Assembly (NCBI GenBank): GCA_020161795.1
Contig: JAIUOR010000047.1
Span: forward strand, 1 to 64,000
Direction: 5' to 3'
DNA from: Actinomycetota bacterium
GTDB lineage: Bacteria > Actinomycetota > Actinomycetes > Propionibacteriales > Propionibacteriaceae
DNA length: 64,000 nucleotides
The notes under the pieces are model-generated. The model had not been told where the DNA came from. It saw only the letters and a list, made by a program, of their open reading frames with translations, and did no database searches. Of the stretch, positions 24,589 through 33,743 are shown piece by piece. Made by a program: the position numbers and the translations under genes. Numbering within the stretch: the first letter of the stretch is position 1; each line of letters opens with the position of its first letter.

Positions 24589-25400
24589 GCGTCCTGCGTA
24601 TCGCCACCGTCAATGTCAACGGGATCCGCGCGGCCGTCCGCCGGGGTTTCGACGCCTGGCTGGCGCAGCGGGACTGCGACATCGTCGCGCTGCAGGAGGT
24701 GCGCTGTCCCACCGCGCTGGTGCCCTACGAGGCGTTCGAGGGCTATCACCTGAGCTACCACGAGGGAAATCTGCCCGGACGCAACGGCGTCGCGCTGCTC
24801 ACCCGGCAGGCCCCGCTGGCCGTCCGCGAGGGTTTCGGCTACGCCAAGGACGCCGAGGGCCGCTACCTCGAGGTCGACCTGCCCGGGCTGCGGGTCGCGT
24901 CGTTGTACCTGCCCAAGGGCGGAGTGCCGGACGGTGACGTCAGCGAGTTGACGCGGTACAAGCGCAAGATGCGCTTCCTGCGCTCCTTCCGTCCCTACCT
25001 CACCAGAGCCCGCCGAGCCGCGCAGGCCCAGGGCATGGAATTCCTGGTGATGGGCGACTTCAACATCGCCCACACCCGGCACGACCTGCGCAATTGGCGC
25101 TCCAACCAGCGCTCCGAGGGCTTCCTGCCCGAGGAACGGGAGTGGTTCGGCTCGATCCTCGGCCCGCGCACCCTGGTGGACGTGGTGCGACGGCTTCATC
25201 CCGAGGCCGACGGCCCCTACTCGTGGTGGAGTTGGCGCGGCCAGGCATTCGTCAAGGACACCGGCTGGCGGATCGACTACCACCTGGCGACCCCCGGGCT
25301 GGCTGCCCGGGCGGTCGCCGGTGGCACCGACCGGGACGCGGACTACGACTCTCGCCTCTCCGACCACGCCCCGGTCGTCGTGGACTACGCCGCTTCGTGA
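24585..25400 (+). CDS. xth: Exonuclease III / AP endonuclease
   Basis: EEP-superfamily enzyme cleaving DNA 5' of abasic sites and trimming 3' ends in base-excision repair. Catalytic motifs: TVNVNGIR, ALQEVRCP, GDFNIAHTRHDLRNWRSN, YSWWSWRGQAFVKDTGWRIDYHL and SDHAPVVVDY. The N-terminus is LSVLRIATVN. The start is uncertain: TTG at 24585 overlaps the upstream stop but has no well-spaced RBS, and a start a few codons later is possible. Length of 271 residues is normal for the family. Confidence 0.93.
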   Translation: MSVLRIATVNVNGIRAAVRRGFDAWLAQRDCDIVALQEVRCPTALVPYEAFEGYHLSYHEGNLPGRNGVALLTRQAPLAVREGFGYAKDAEGRYLEVDLPGLRVASLYLPKGGVPDGDVSELTRYKRKMRFLRSFRPYLTRARRAAQAQGMEFLVMGDFNIAHTRHDLRNWRSNQRSEGFLPEEREWFGSILGPRTLVDVVRRLHPEADGPYSWWSWRGQAFVKDTGWRIDYHLATPGLAARAVAGGTDRDADYDSRLSDHAPVVVDYAAS

Positions 25401-25590
25401 CACCCCCCATACCCGCGACGGCGCAGCGTACTGTCCTTCCGGGACCGGACCGGCAGACCGCCGGTCGCCGTGGTCGCCATCAGGCCAGGTAACCGCCTCA
25501 CCCGAACTGCCCTCCCAGCGAGGTCGACGGTGACCACGCTCTGCTTCGGATACTACGAACCGAGGGGTTGGCCAGCTATCGCCTGGGTGC

Positions 25591-27189
25591 TCAGTTTTTC
25601 TCAGTGGGGAGCACCTGCGCCGCGGACGGGGCGACCGGCTCCGGCGAGTGCCCGTCGTGGAGGATCGCGCGGTACTGGGTAGGGGTCATGCCGACCTTCT
25701 CCTTGAAGAACCGCGTCGCATTGCCCCAGTGCGCCAGGCCGCAGGCCGTGAATGCCTGGGAGACGCTCAGCTCCGGGTTGCGCAGCAGCTCCTTGAGCCG
25801 GGTGATCTTCATCTCCTGGTAGTAGCCGTACAGGGTCTGCCTGGTCTCCCGCTTGAACACCCGGCCCAGCTGAGAGCTGCTCAGGCTCACCAGGTCGGCG
25901 ACCACGTCGACGTCGAAGGGTTCGCGCCAGTGGTTCGCCAGATACTCTCGCGCCCGCGCCACCTCCGGTCGTCCTCGGTAGACCCGGCTGGTGAGGAAGA
26001 CGCTCATGACATGGCTCAGCCGGCCGGTGGCGTCCCGCACCGGGAAGTTCAGGATGTCGGTGTAGATCGCCCCCGGGTCGTCGGCCGGGCTCGCCTTCTG
26101 GTACGACTCCCAGAAGGTCTCCAGCGGGATGCGGACATCCGGCACCAGGACCGTCTCGCCGGCGAAGGCCCGCTCGATGTACTCCCGTAGCCCGTGCTCG
26201 TCGTTGACCAGCGGGTCGGAACGCAGGTTGTAGCTGCCGACGATGTCCCGGGAGTCCCGGAGGTTCCACGCCCGGAGCACGGCCTGGTTGATGAACGCCG
26301 CCTCGCCGTCGGAGCGGAAGACCTGCACCGGGATCGGAAGCAGATCGACGATCCGGAACATCCGATCCTCGTCGTCGGGCCGGGCGGCCTCCGCACCCGA
26401 TTGCACCGCCGTCGCCGGATCGGCGGGAGCGCCGCCGGCTCGGAACTGGGTCGGGGTCAGCCCGAGGACGCGTCGGAAGGCTCGGGCGTAGCCGCCCGCG
26501 TAGGCCACGCCGCTGCTGGCGAACGCCTCGCTGACAGTGAGCCCCGCATCCCGCAGTGCCCGCTGGACCTGGGCGATCTTGACGTCCTGATAGTGACGGT
26601 ACGGCGTCTTGCCGAGGAACCTGCGGAACAGCCGGGAGAGATGGTGGCGGCTGATTCCGGCGTGCCCGGCGATCAGGTCGAGGTCGAACTCGTCGCGCCA
26701 GTGGGTCTCGATGTACTGCCGGGCGCTGAGCACCGCCCGATGCACCTCGTAGACATGCCGGGTGACGAACAGCGTCACGACGTAGGCCAGGTCCCCCGCG
26801 ACATCCCGCAGCGGCAGGCAGGCGATGTCCTGGTAGGTCTCAAGGCCGGCGGTCACCTCACCGTGGACCAGGTGGCGCTGGTCGATCTCCTCCCAGGGGA
26901 CCCGCACGTCGCGCAGAATGGCGGTGTCCCCGGAGAAGACGCTGGCGAGGGGCCCGGCCAGCCCCATCTGGTCGTTGAGGTAGGGATCGGTCCGGACGTT
27001 CAGGTCGCCGACCACCTGCCCGGCATCGATTCCGAAGATCTCGGTGAAGGCCTGGTTCACGAACAGGCTGGAGCCGTCGGCGGCGAACACCTCAGCCGGG
27101 ATGGGCAAGCGCTCCAGCACGGCGAACAGGTCGGCGCGCAGTCCGTCCAGCTGGACGCGCGGCAGCGGGTGCATCGCCTTCGCCGACAT
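25591..27189 (-). CDS. Regulator with duplicated PAS-AraC modules
   Basis: 532 residues arranged as PAS (about 20-148), AraC-type DNA-binding domain (about 152-250), PAS (about 276-403), AraC-type domain (about 408-508). Both halves share patterns: RLPIPAEVFAADGSSLFVNQAF versus LLPIPVQVFRSDGEAAFINQAV, GDLNVRTDPYLND versus GSYNLRSDPLVND, and the second HTH ends in GMTPTQYRAI where the first ends in GLTPTQFRAG. It is a tandem internal duplication, unusual for AraC proteins. Last gene of a run with the mannosyltransferase and hydrolase (6-nt gap). Confidence 0.88.
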   Translation of the reverse strand: MSAKAMHPLPRVQLDGLRADLFAVLERLPIPAEVFAADGSSLFVNQAFTEIFGIDAGQVVGDLNVRTDPYLNDQMGLAGPLASVFSGDTAILRDVRVPWEEIDQRHLVHGEVTAGLETYQDIACLPLRDVAGDLAYVVTLFVTRHVYEVHRAVLSARQYIETHWRDEFDLDLIAGHAGISRHHLSRLFRRFLGKTPYRHYQDVKIAQVQRALRDAGLTVSEAFASSGVAYAGGYARAFRRVLGLTPTQFRAGGAPADPATAVQSGAEAARPDDEDRMFRIVDLLPIPVQVFRSDGEAAFINQAVLRAWNLRDSRDIVGSYNLRSDPLVNDEHGLREYIERAFAGETVLVPDVRIPLETFWESYQKASPADDPGAIYTDILNFPVRDATGRLSHVMSVFLTSRVYRGRPEVARAREYLANHWREPFDVDVVADLVSLSSSQLGRVFKRETRQTLYGYYQEMKITRLKELLRNPELSVSQAFTACGLAHWGNATRFFKEKVGMTPTQYRAILHDGHSPEPVAPSAAQVLPTEKN

Positions 27190-27195
27190 GGGCCA

Positions 27196-28137
27196 TCACC
27201 GCTTCGGATCCACCGCCGCCGGGAAGAAGGCGGCGACCTCGGACGGGGTCACCTCCGCCAGGCTGCCGTGGGACCAATGGGGATCGCGATCCCGGTCGAT
27301 CAGCTGGGCACGGACCCCTTCGGCGAAGTCGGGGCCCAGCGCGAACGCGACTCCCACCCGCAGATCCTGCTCGGCGACCTCCTCCAGGGTCATGGTGGCC
27401 GCTCGCCGCACGCCGGCCAGGGCGACGTGCACCGAGAGCGGGCAGCGGGCTCGCAGGGTCGCGGCGGCCTGGCGGGCGGACGGGTGCTCGTGCTCCGCCA
27501 GGCGTCCGGCGATCTCCACCGGGTCGTCGCCGGCGTAGCACTCGGTGATCCACGCATGGTCGGCGGCCAGAACCGGCGGCGGCACCTCCTCCCGGGCACG
27601 GTCGGCCAGCCCGAGCCACAGCGCGTCGCCGGCGTTCACCGCATCCCCGGTCAGGGCCAGGTGGGTGCCCACCTCGTCGGGCATGCGCGCCATCCGCCAG
27701 GTCACCAGGACGTCGGGGTAGAACCCGATCTGGGTCTCGGGCATCGCCAGCTGCGAGGTTGCCGTCACGATGCGGTCGGAGCCGTGTGCCGAAAGCCCCA
27801 TTCCGCCGCCCATCGTGATGCCGTGCATCAGCGCCCGGTACGGCTTGGGGTACCGCGCGATGGCCAGGTTGAGCCGGTACTCGGCGCCGAGGAAGTCGGC
27901 CGGATCGGCACCGTCCACCACCCATTGCCGCAGCTGGCGGATGTCGGCACCGGCGCACAGCCCGCGCTCGCCCTCACCCGTCACCTCCACCCGTTCGATC
28001 GCCGGATCCTCGGCGAACTCGGTGACTGCGCGGGTGATCGCACCCAGCATCTCGGCGCTGAGCGCGTTGATCGCGCGCGGCCGGTTCAGGTGGATCCGGC
28101 CGACGCCTTCTTCAACGCCGACCACGACATCGCTCAT
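27196..28137 (-). CDS. Enoyl-CoA hydratase/isomerase family, 3-hydroxyisobutyryl-CoA hydrolase-like
   Basis: 313-residue crotonase-fold protein. GLCAGADIRQLRQ and GITMGGGMGLSAHGSDR form the oxyanion hole; MPETQIGFYPDV carries the Glu and Asp of 3-hydroxyisobutyryl-CoA hydrolases; the C-terminal FAEGVRAQLIDRDRDPHWSHGSL is the tail typical of that subgroup. The likely reaction is thioester hydrolysis in valine breakdown, though substrate specificity is inferred. ATG overlaps the stop of the mannosyltransferase gene (ATGA). Confidence 0.85.
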   Translation of the reverse strand: MSDVVVGVEEGVGRIHLNRPRAINALSAEMLGAITRAVTEFAEDPAIERVEVTGEGERGLCAGADIRQLRQWVVDGADPADFLGAEYRLNLAIARYPKPYRALMHGITMGGGMGLSAHGSDRIVTATSQLAMPETQIGFYPDVLVTWRMARMPDEVGTHLALTGDAVNAGDALWLGLADRAREEVPPPVLAADHAWITECYAGDDPVEIAGRLAEHEHPSARQAAATLRARCPLSVHVALAGVRRAATMTLEEVAEQDLRVGVAFALGPDFAEGVRAQLIDRDRDPHWSHGSLAEVTPSEVAAFFPAAVDPKR

Positions 28138-29606
28138 TGCGCATCCTCCAACTCGGCTTCGGGCTCCTTGTGCTCCTGGTGGTGCCGCCAGGTCAACGTC
28201 AACAGCAGCGCCGCGCCGGCCAGGGCCAACGCGACCGCGTCGTTGAACCAGGCCAGGCCACCCGCCGCGTAGGCCAGCAGCACGATGGTGACGATGACCG
28301 CGCCGTTGATCACCCTACGGTTGGGGCGCGTCAGCGGCAGCAGCAACCCACCCCAGGTGAGATACCAGCTGTGCAGCGACAGACCGCCGAAGGCGAAGGC
28401 CAGCCACGACCAGCTGAGGAAGGTGACTGGCTGGCGGCGTCCGATCCCCAGCCCGAGCCAGAGCATCACCCCGGCGGTCAGGACCAGCCCGAGTGCCCGG
28501 GTTCCCGACGCCAGGAGCTCGCCGACCTCGGGATGCCCCAGCCAGGTCAGCAACGCGCTGAGCCCGGCCGCGAGCAGGCTGAAGGGGGCGATGGTCACGA
28601 TCTTCCCCGGGACGTCCGCGGCGTAGATCCAGCCGTATCCCAGCCCGGTGAGCTGGGTGATCCCGGCGAAGGTGAGCGCCGCTATGCCGGTGGCGGCGAT
28701 CAGCCGGCCCAGTGAGCGCAGGCTGTCCCGCCAGCCGAAGGTCAGCCAGGGATGGCCGATCAGGGCGACCGCGTAGGCGGCCAGGATCGCCGGCTGCTTG
28801 ATGGTGGCTGCCACTCCCACCACCACCGCGGCCGGGATGAACCGGTTGTCCGTTGCCAGCCACAGCGCCAGCACCACCATCCCCATCATCAGCGCGTCGT
28901 TGTGCGCGCCGCCCACCAGGTCGATGATCAGGATCGGGTTGATGGTGGCGAACCAGGCGGTCAGCTGCGGATCGGCCCCGATCCGCTGGGCCACCCGGGG
29001 CAGCAGGGAGACGATCAGCGCCACTCCGATCAGCGCCGGGATGCGCATCGCGACCGCCGAGACGTAGGGGTCGTTCTGGGCCAGCGCGACGACGCCGTGG
29101 AAGATCTGCAGGCTCAGCGGCGGATACATCGAGGTGTCGTAGCGCCAGGCCCAGGCGAACTGGTCGGCGAAGGCGCCGGGCAGCACGCTGATCGAGTGCT
29201 CGTAGGGGCTGAGCCCGTTGCGCAGCAGCCAGCCGAGCGCGGCGTAGCCGTAGGCGTCGTGGCTGAAGGTGGGCGGGGCGAACAGCAGCGGCGCGCTCCA
29301 GATGAGGCAGATCGCCCAGTGCTTGACGCTGTGGTACAGGCTCAGCCGCAGCCGGAACCAGGCGGTCACCAGCAGCACCATCCCGGTCACGACCAGCGCC
29401 GTGCCCAGCACCCGGGCCGGCCAGCTGTCGAGCCCGAGCCCCCGCATCGGCTCCCACCACGGGCTGTTCTGCGGAAGATAGGCCGGGGTCAGCGAGCCCA
29501 CGAAGATGCAGGCGGTGCCGGCCAGGCCACGCCGGACGGCCGGGAAGTTCCAGGCCTGCGCGAGATCGCGACCGATCGCGGCCAGCCGCCAGGGGCGCTC
29601 CTCCAC
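28134..29606 (-). CDS. MptB-like polyprenol-phosphate-mannose-dependent mannosyltransferase
   Basis: 490-residue multi-pass membrane protein (about 11-12 helices) of the GT-C class. Motifs SHDAYGYAALGWLLRNGLSPYEH and INPILIIDLVGGAHNDALM match alpha-1,6-mannosyltransferases (MptB/MptA-like) of actinobacteria that build lipoglycan backbones using C35/C50-P-mannose; the Asp-rich first loop is expected outside the membrane. The C-terminal end is charged and cytosolic. It is divergent from korA across a 175-nt promoter gap and leads the hydrolase and AraC genes. Confidence 0.85.
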   Translation of the reverse strand: MEERPWRLAAIGRDLAQAWNFPAVRRGLAGTACIFVGSLTPAYLPQNSPWWEPMRGLGLDSWPARVLGTALVVTGMVLLVTAWFRLRLSLYHSVKHWAICLIWSAPLLFAPPTFSHDAYGYAALGWLLRNGLSPYEHSISVLPGAFADQFAWAWRYDTSMYPPLSLQIFHGVVALAQNDPYVSAVAMRIPALIGVALIVSLLPRVAQRIGADPQLTAWFATINPILIIDLVGGAHNDALMMGMVVLALWLATDNRFIPAAVVVGVAATIKQPAILAAYAVALIGHPWLTFGWRDSLRSLGRLIAATGIAALTFAGITQLTGLGYGWIYAADVPGKIVTIAPFSLLAAGLSALLTWLGHPEVGELLASGTRALGLVLTAGVMLWLGLGIGRRQPVTFLSWSWLAFAFGGLSLHSWYLTWGGLLLPLTRPNRRVINGAVIVTIVLLAYAAGGLAWFNDAVALALAGAALLLTLTWRHHQEHKEPEAELEDAQ

Positions 29607-29781
29607 GACGATTCCTGTTCAGCTAGGGGTCGCACCAGCGTATCCGGCCCGGAGCAGCCGCGCCGCCGCTGCGGCCTCGCGGTGACTGACGGCTGAGACC
29701 GTCCGCAGCGATGCCCGGCACGGACTGCCCGACGGCGTAGACTTGATCGGCGGACCCCGCCGACGAAAGAGACGCCATCGC

Positions 29782-31638
29782 ATGACCGACATCACGACGC
29801 TCGACCATGTTGTGATCCGATTCGCCGGCGACTCCGGTGACGGCATGCAGCTGACCGGCAACCGGTTCACCCACGAGACGGCGGTGGCCGGCAACGATTT
29901 CTCCACCCTGCCCAACTTCCCCGCCGAGATCCGCGCCCCGCAGGGGACGGTGGCGGGCGTGTCGAGCTTCCAGCTGCACTTCGCCGATTTCGACATCCGT
30001 ACCCCCGGCGACGCTCCCAACGTGCTCGTGGCGATGAACCCCGCCGCGCTGCGCGCCAACCTCGGTGAACTGGCCAAGGGCGGCATCATCATCGCCGACA
30101 CCTCCGACTTCACCGCTCGCAACCTGGCCAAGGTCGGGTACGCCAGCGATCCGCTCACCGACGGCAGCCTGGACGGCTACCAGGTCTACGCCTTCGACCT
30201 CACCGCGCAGACGATCGCCGCGGTCGCCGAACTCGGCCTGGGGCGCAAGGACGCCGTCCGGACCCGCAACATGTACGCGCTGGGGCTCCTGAACTGGATG
30301 TACAGCCGTCCGGTGGAGCCGACGCTGGAGTTCCTGGCCCACAAGTTCGCCAAGAATCCGTCGGTCCGGGATGCCAACATCGCCGCGGTCAAGGCCGGCC
30401 ACGCCTTCGGCGAGACCACCGAGCTGTTCGCCACCCGCTACCAGATCGCGGCCGCGCCGGTGCCGCCCGGCACCTACCGGCAGATCTCCGGCAACCGGGC
30501 GCTCGCCTACGGCCTGATGGCCGGCGCCGCCAAGGCCGGGCTGCCGCTCTTCCTGGGCGCCTACCCGATCACCCCGGCCTCGGACGTCCTGCACATCCTC
30601 GCCAACGCCAAGCAGCACGGCGTCACCACCTTCCAGGCCGAGGACGAGATCGCCGCGATCGGTGCCGCGCTGGGAGCCAGCTTCGCCGGCAACCTCGGCG
30701 TCACGGTCACCTCCGGGCCGGGTATGGCCCTGAAGTCGGAGACCATCGGGCTGGCCGTGATGCTGGAGCTGCCGCTGATCGTCGTGGACGTGCAGCGAGC
30801 CGGCCCGTCCACCGGCATGCCGACCAAGACCGAGCAGGCCGACCTGACCCAAGCCCTGTTCGGCCGGCACGGCGAGGCGCCGGTGCCGGTGATCGCCGCC
30901 GCCTCTCCGGCCGACTGCTTCGAGGCCGCCTTCGAGGCCGCGCGGATCGCGATCACCTACCGCACTCCGGTGATCGTGCTCACCGACGGCTACCTCGCCA
31001 ACGGGGCCGAACCGTGGCGGATTCCCGACCTGGCCTCGCTGCCCGCGATCGACCCCGGCTTCGCTACCGAACCCAATGGCCCCGATGGCGGTTTCCTGCC
31101 CTACGCGCGCGACGCCAAGCTGGCCCGTGCCTGGGCGATCCCGGGGACGCCGGAGCTGGAGCACCGCGTGGGCGGCCTGGAGAAGGCCGACGGCACCGGC
31201 GCCATCTCCTACGACCCGGCCAACCACGAACGGATGGTCGGGCTGCGGGCGGCCAAGGTCGCCGGCATCGCCGCCGACCTGCCACACGCCGTCGTCGACG
31301 ACCCCACGGGGGATGCCCGCGTCCTGGTGGTGGGCTGGGGCTCCACCTACGGCCCGATCACCGCGGCTGCGCGCCGCGTCCGGCTGCAGGGGCGTGCGGT
31401 GGCCACGCTCCACCTGCGCCAGGTGAACCCGCTGCCCACCGGGCTGGGTGAGATCCTGCGCAGCTATGAGCGGATCGTGGTGCCCGAGATGAACCTCGGA
31501 CAGCTGGCGATGGTGCTGCGCGCCACCTACCTGGTGGACGCGCGCAGCTACTCCCGGGTGCGTGGCCTGCCGATCTCCGTGGGGGAACTCGCCGCCGATC
31601 TGGAGACGATCATCGACGAGGAGTTGGCGAAGCGATGA
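29782..31638 (+). CDS. korA: 2-oxoglutarate:ferredoxin oxidoreductase, alpha subunit (KorA)
   Basis: 618-residue fused gamma-alpha chain: the gamma domain starts VIRFAGDSGDGMQLTG (residues 9-24) and the pyrimidine-binding alpha domain includes GAYPITPASDVLHILA and FQAEDEIAAIGAALGASFAG, with the EDE loop for thiamine. With KorB it makes succinyl-CoA from 2-oxoglutarate and reduces ferredoxin, replacing or supplementing 2-oxoglutarate dehydrogenase. The start is ATG at 29782 (MTDITTLDH); the upstream in-frame ATG at 29743 lacks RBS support. The stop overlaps the korB start. Confidence 0.94.
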   Translation: MTDITTLDHVVIRFAGDSGDGMQLTGNRFTHETAVAGNDFSTLPNFPAEIRAPQGTVAGVSSFQLHFADFDIRTPGDAPNVLVAMNPAALRANLGELAKGGIIIADTSDFTARNLAKVGYASDPLTDGSLDGYQVYAFDLTAQTIAAVAELGLGRKDAVRTRNMYALGLLNWMYSRPVEPTLEFLAHKFAKNPSVRDANIAAVKAGHAFGETTELFATRYQIAAAPVPPGTYRQISGNRALAYGLMAGAAKAGLPLFLGAYPITPASDVLHILANAKQHGVTTFQAEDEIAAIGAALGASFAGNLGVTVTSGPGMALKSETIGLAVMLELPLIVVDVQRAGPSTGMPTKTEQADLTQALFGRHGEAPVPVIAAASPADCFEAAFEAARIAITYRTPVIVLTDGYLANGAEPWRIPDLASLPAIDPGFATEPNGPDGGFLPYARDAKLARAWAIPGTPELEHRVGGLEKADGTGAISYDPANHERMVGLRAAKVAGIAADLPHAVVDDPTGDARVLVVGWGSTYGPITAAARRVRLQGRAVATLHLRQVNPLPTGLGEILRSYERIVVPEMNLGQLAMVLRATYLVDARSYSRVRGLPISVGELAADLETIIDEELAKR

Positions 31639-32687
31639 CGATGAACGGTTCGAACGCCGGCGGCCTGGCCGGGGTGCCGCTCGCGGTGACCCCGCTGAAC
31701 CGCAAGGACTTCACCTCCGACCAGGAGGTGCGCTGGTGTCCGGGCTGCGGCGACTACGCGGTGCTGGCGACCTTCCAGGGCTTGATGCCGCAACTGGGCA
31801 TCAAGCGGGAGAACACCGTCATCATCTCGGGCATCGGGTGCTCGTCGCGGTTCCCCTACTACGTCGACTCCTACGGGATGCACTCGATCCACGGCCGGGC
31901 GCCCGCGCTGGCCACCGGCGTGGCGATGGCGCGCGACGACCTGGCGGTATGGGTGGTGACCGGCGACGGCGATGCCCTCAGCATCGGCGGCAACCATCTG
32001 ATCCATGCGCTGCGGCGCAATGTGAACATCACCATCATGCTGTTCAACAACCGGATCTACGGCCTCACCAAGGGCCAGTACTCCCCCACCTCCGAGCAGG
32101 GCAAGCTGACCAAGTCGACCCCCGCCGGTTCGGTGGACACACCGTTCAACCCGATCTCGCTGGCGCTGGGGGCGGAAGCCAGCTTCGTCGCCCGGACGGT
32201 GGATTCCCATCGCGCCCACCTCACCGAGGTGCTCACCGCCGCGATCAGCCACCGCGGTTCGGCGCTGGTGGAGATCTACCAGAACTGCCCGATCTTCAAC
32301 GACGGCGCCTTCGACGGGCTCAAGGGCCCCGATTCCGGGCTGATCCCGCTCAAGCACGGCGAGCCGATCCGGTTCGGCGCGGACGGTGAGCTGGGCATCG
32401 TCCGGGCGGCGGACGGCACGCTGCAGACCGTACGGGTGGACGAGGTGGGGCTGGAACGGATCCTGGTCCACGACGCCCACCGCGCCGATCCCAGCTTGGC
32501 CTTCGAGCTCTCCCGGCTGACCGATGCCGGCACCATCGTCAACGCGCCGGTGGGTATCTTCCGCGATGTCGACCGGCCGACCTACGACGACCTGGCCCGC
32601 GCCCAGGTGAGCATGGCGGCGGACTCTGCCCAGCGGCTGTCGGAACTGCAGGGCCTGGTCACGGGCGCCGACACCTGGACTGTCTAG
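31635..32687 (+). CDS. korB: 2-oxoglutarate:ferredoxin oxidoreductase, beta subunit (KorB)
   Basis: 350 residues. RWCPGCGDYAVLATFQ has the Cys pair of the Fe-S site, GIGCSSRFPYYVDSYGMHSIHGRAPA and VTGDGDALSIGGNHLIHALRRN the thiamine-diphosphate GDG-NN motif (FNNRIYGLTKGQYSPTSEQG). ATG at 31635 overlaps the korA stop by four bases; a second ATG lies two codons later. Heterodimer with KorA; uses ferredoxin as electron acceptor. Confidence 0.95.
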   Translation: MTMNGSNAGGLAGVPLAVTPLNRKDFTSDQEVRWCPGCGDYAVLATFQGLMPQLGIKRENTVIISGIGCSSRFPYYVDSYGMHSIHGRAPALATGVAMARDDLAVWVVTGDGDALSIGGNHLIHALRRNVNITIMLFNNRIYGLTKGQYSPTSEQGKLTKSTPAGSVDTPFNPISLALGAEASFVARTVDSHRAHLTEVLTAAISHRGSALVEIYQNCPIFNDGAFDGLKGPDSGLIPLKHGEPIRFGADGELGIVRAADGTLQTVRVDEVGLERILVHDAHRADPSLAFELSRLTDAGTIVNAPVGIFRDVDRPTYDDLARAQVSMAADSAQRLSELQGLVTGADTWTV

Positions 32688-32760
32688 CGACACCTGCGTC
32701 GGCGTGGGCCTGCACGCGCCTGCTGCGTGGCGGTGAGGCGAGTGCGTCGCCGCCCGGCCG

Positions 32761-33408
32761 TCAGCCGATCTCGAAGATCCGCTCCGCCCGGGACGCCGTC
32801 CCCCGGATGCGCTCGGCGTTGAGTTCGTCCACCTCCGCCGCCCAGCGGGTGGCCAGCTCCGGCGTCTTCCCGGCGGCGACGTGTCGGGCGACCAGCCGCT
32901 CGCGACGCAGGGCGTCGTCCACCCTCACGTACCAGGCGTGATCGGCCAGTTCCGGCACCCGGTCCCATGGCGCGGTGGGATCCAGCAGGTAGTTGCCCTC
33001 GGTCAGCACCACCGCGCAATCGGGTTCGATCGCGATCGAACCGGCCACCGGTTCGCCGCCGCCATGATCGAAGCCGGGAGCGTAGATCGTCCGGGGTTCG
33101 CCCGCCCTCACCCGTTGCAGCAGGTGGAGGTAGCCGTCGGCGTCGAAGGTGTCGATGGCTCCCTTCCGGTGCCGCCGGCCCAACCGTTCGAGCACGGCGT
33201 TCGAGAGGTGGAAGCCGTCCATCGGCAGGTGCGCGGTCGGCACCTCCAGCCGCCGAAGCTCCCGGCCCAGGTGCTGGACGAAGGTCGTCTTGCCGGCACC
33301 CGGTTCACCCACCACGGCAACCAGCAACCGCCCGGCGCTCCGGCTCTCGTCCCGCAACTGCGCGGCCAGCGCGCCGTACCGCACCGGATCGGGTGTCCAC
33401 TCACTCAT
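32761..33408 (-). CDS. Nucleoside/sugar kinase-like P-loop protein (uridine kinase/FrcK-like)
   Basis: 215-residue P-loop kinase: Walker A GEPGAGKT (34-41), then LPMDGFHLSNAVLE as in pantothenate/uridine kinase-like proteins, and AIDTFDADGYLHLL. A fructose-transport-associated kinase (FrcK) family member is the closest memory match, but substrate is not clear. Its ATG overlaps the stop of the winged-helix regulator, and the cluster is translated as one unit. Confidence 0.8.
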   Translation of the reverse strand: MSEWTPDPVRYGALAAQLRDESRSAGRLLVAVVGEPGAGKTTFVQHLGRELRRLEVPTAHLPMDGFHLSNAVLERLGRRHRKGAIDTFDADGYLHLLQRVRAGEPRTIYAPGFDHGGGEPVAGSIAIEPDCAVVLTEGNYLLDPTAPWDRVPELADHAWYVRVDDALRRERLVARHVAAGKTPELATRWAAEVDELNAERIRGTASRAERIFEIG

Positions 33409-33743
33409 CCGGTCGTCCCTCCGGCGTGCCCGCCGGGTCCGGAAGGGCGGGTGAGCTGTTCGAGCGCGGCCACGTGCCCCAGATAGGCGTTCCGGCCGTC
33501 CCTGGTCAGGCTGATCCAGGTGCGCGGCCGCCCGAACGGCTGAGCCCGCTTCTCCAGGGCGACATAGCCAGCGTCACCGAGAAGCCGGAGATGCTTCGAG
33601 AGCAGCGAGACCGAGATCCCCAGCGCCTCCTGCAGCGCGCTGAACTCCAGCGCGGTGGACGTTGCCAGGGCCGCTGCGATCCGAAGCCGGACCGGCGCGT
33701 GGATCAACTCGTCGAAGCGAGGCGTCGGCGCTCCCCAACTCAT
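33405..33743 (-). CDS. Winged-helix transcriptional regulator (HTH_34/ArsR-like)
   Basis: 112 residues: PVRLRIAAALATSTALEFSALQEALGISVSLLSKHLRLLGDAGYVALEK is a canonical wHTH with recognition helix SLLSKHLRLL, and RTWISLTRDGRNAYL the wing and dimer helix. No metal-binding cysteines, so not a metal sensor of the classic ArsR type. Overlaps both neighbours by ATGA. It lies downstream of twin palindromes at 34237 and 34265 that could be its operators. Confidence 0.88.
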   Translation of the reverse strand: MSWGAPTPRFDELIHAPVRLRIAAALATSTALEFSALQEALGISVSLLSKHLRLLGDAGYVALEKRAQPFGRPRTWISLTRDGRNAYLGHVAALEQLTRPSGPGGHAGGTTG

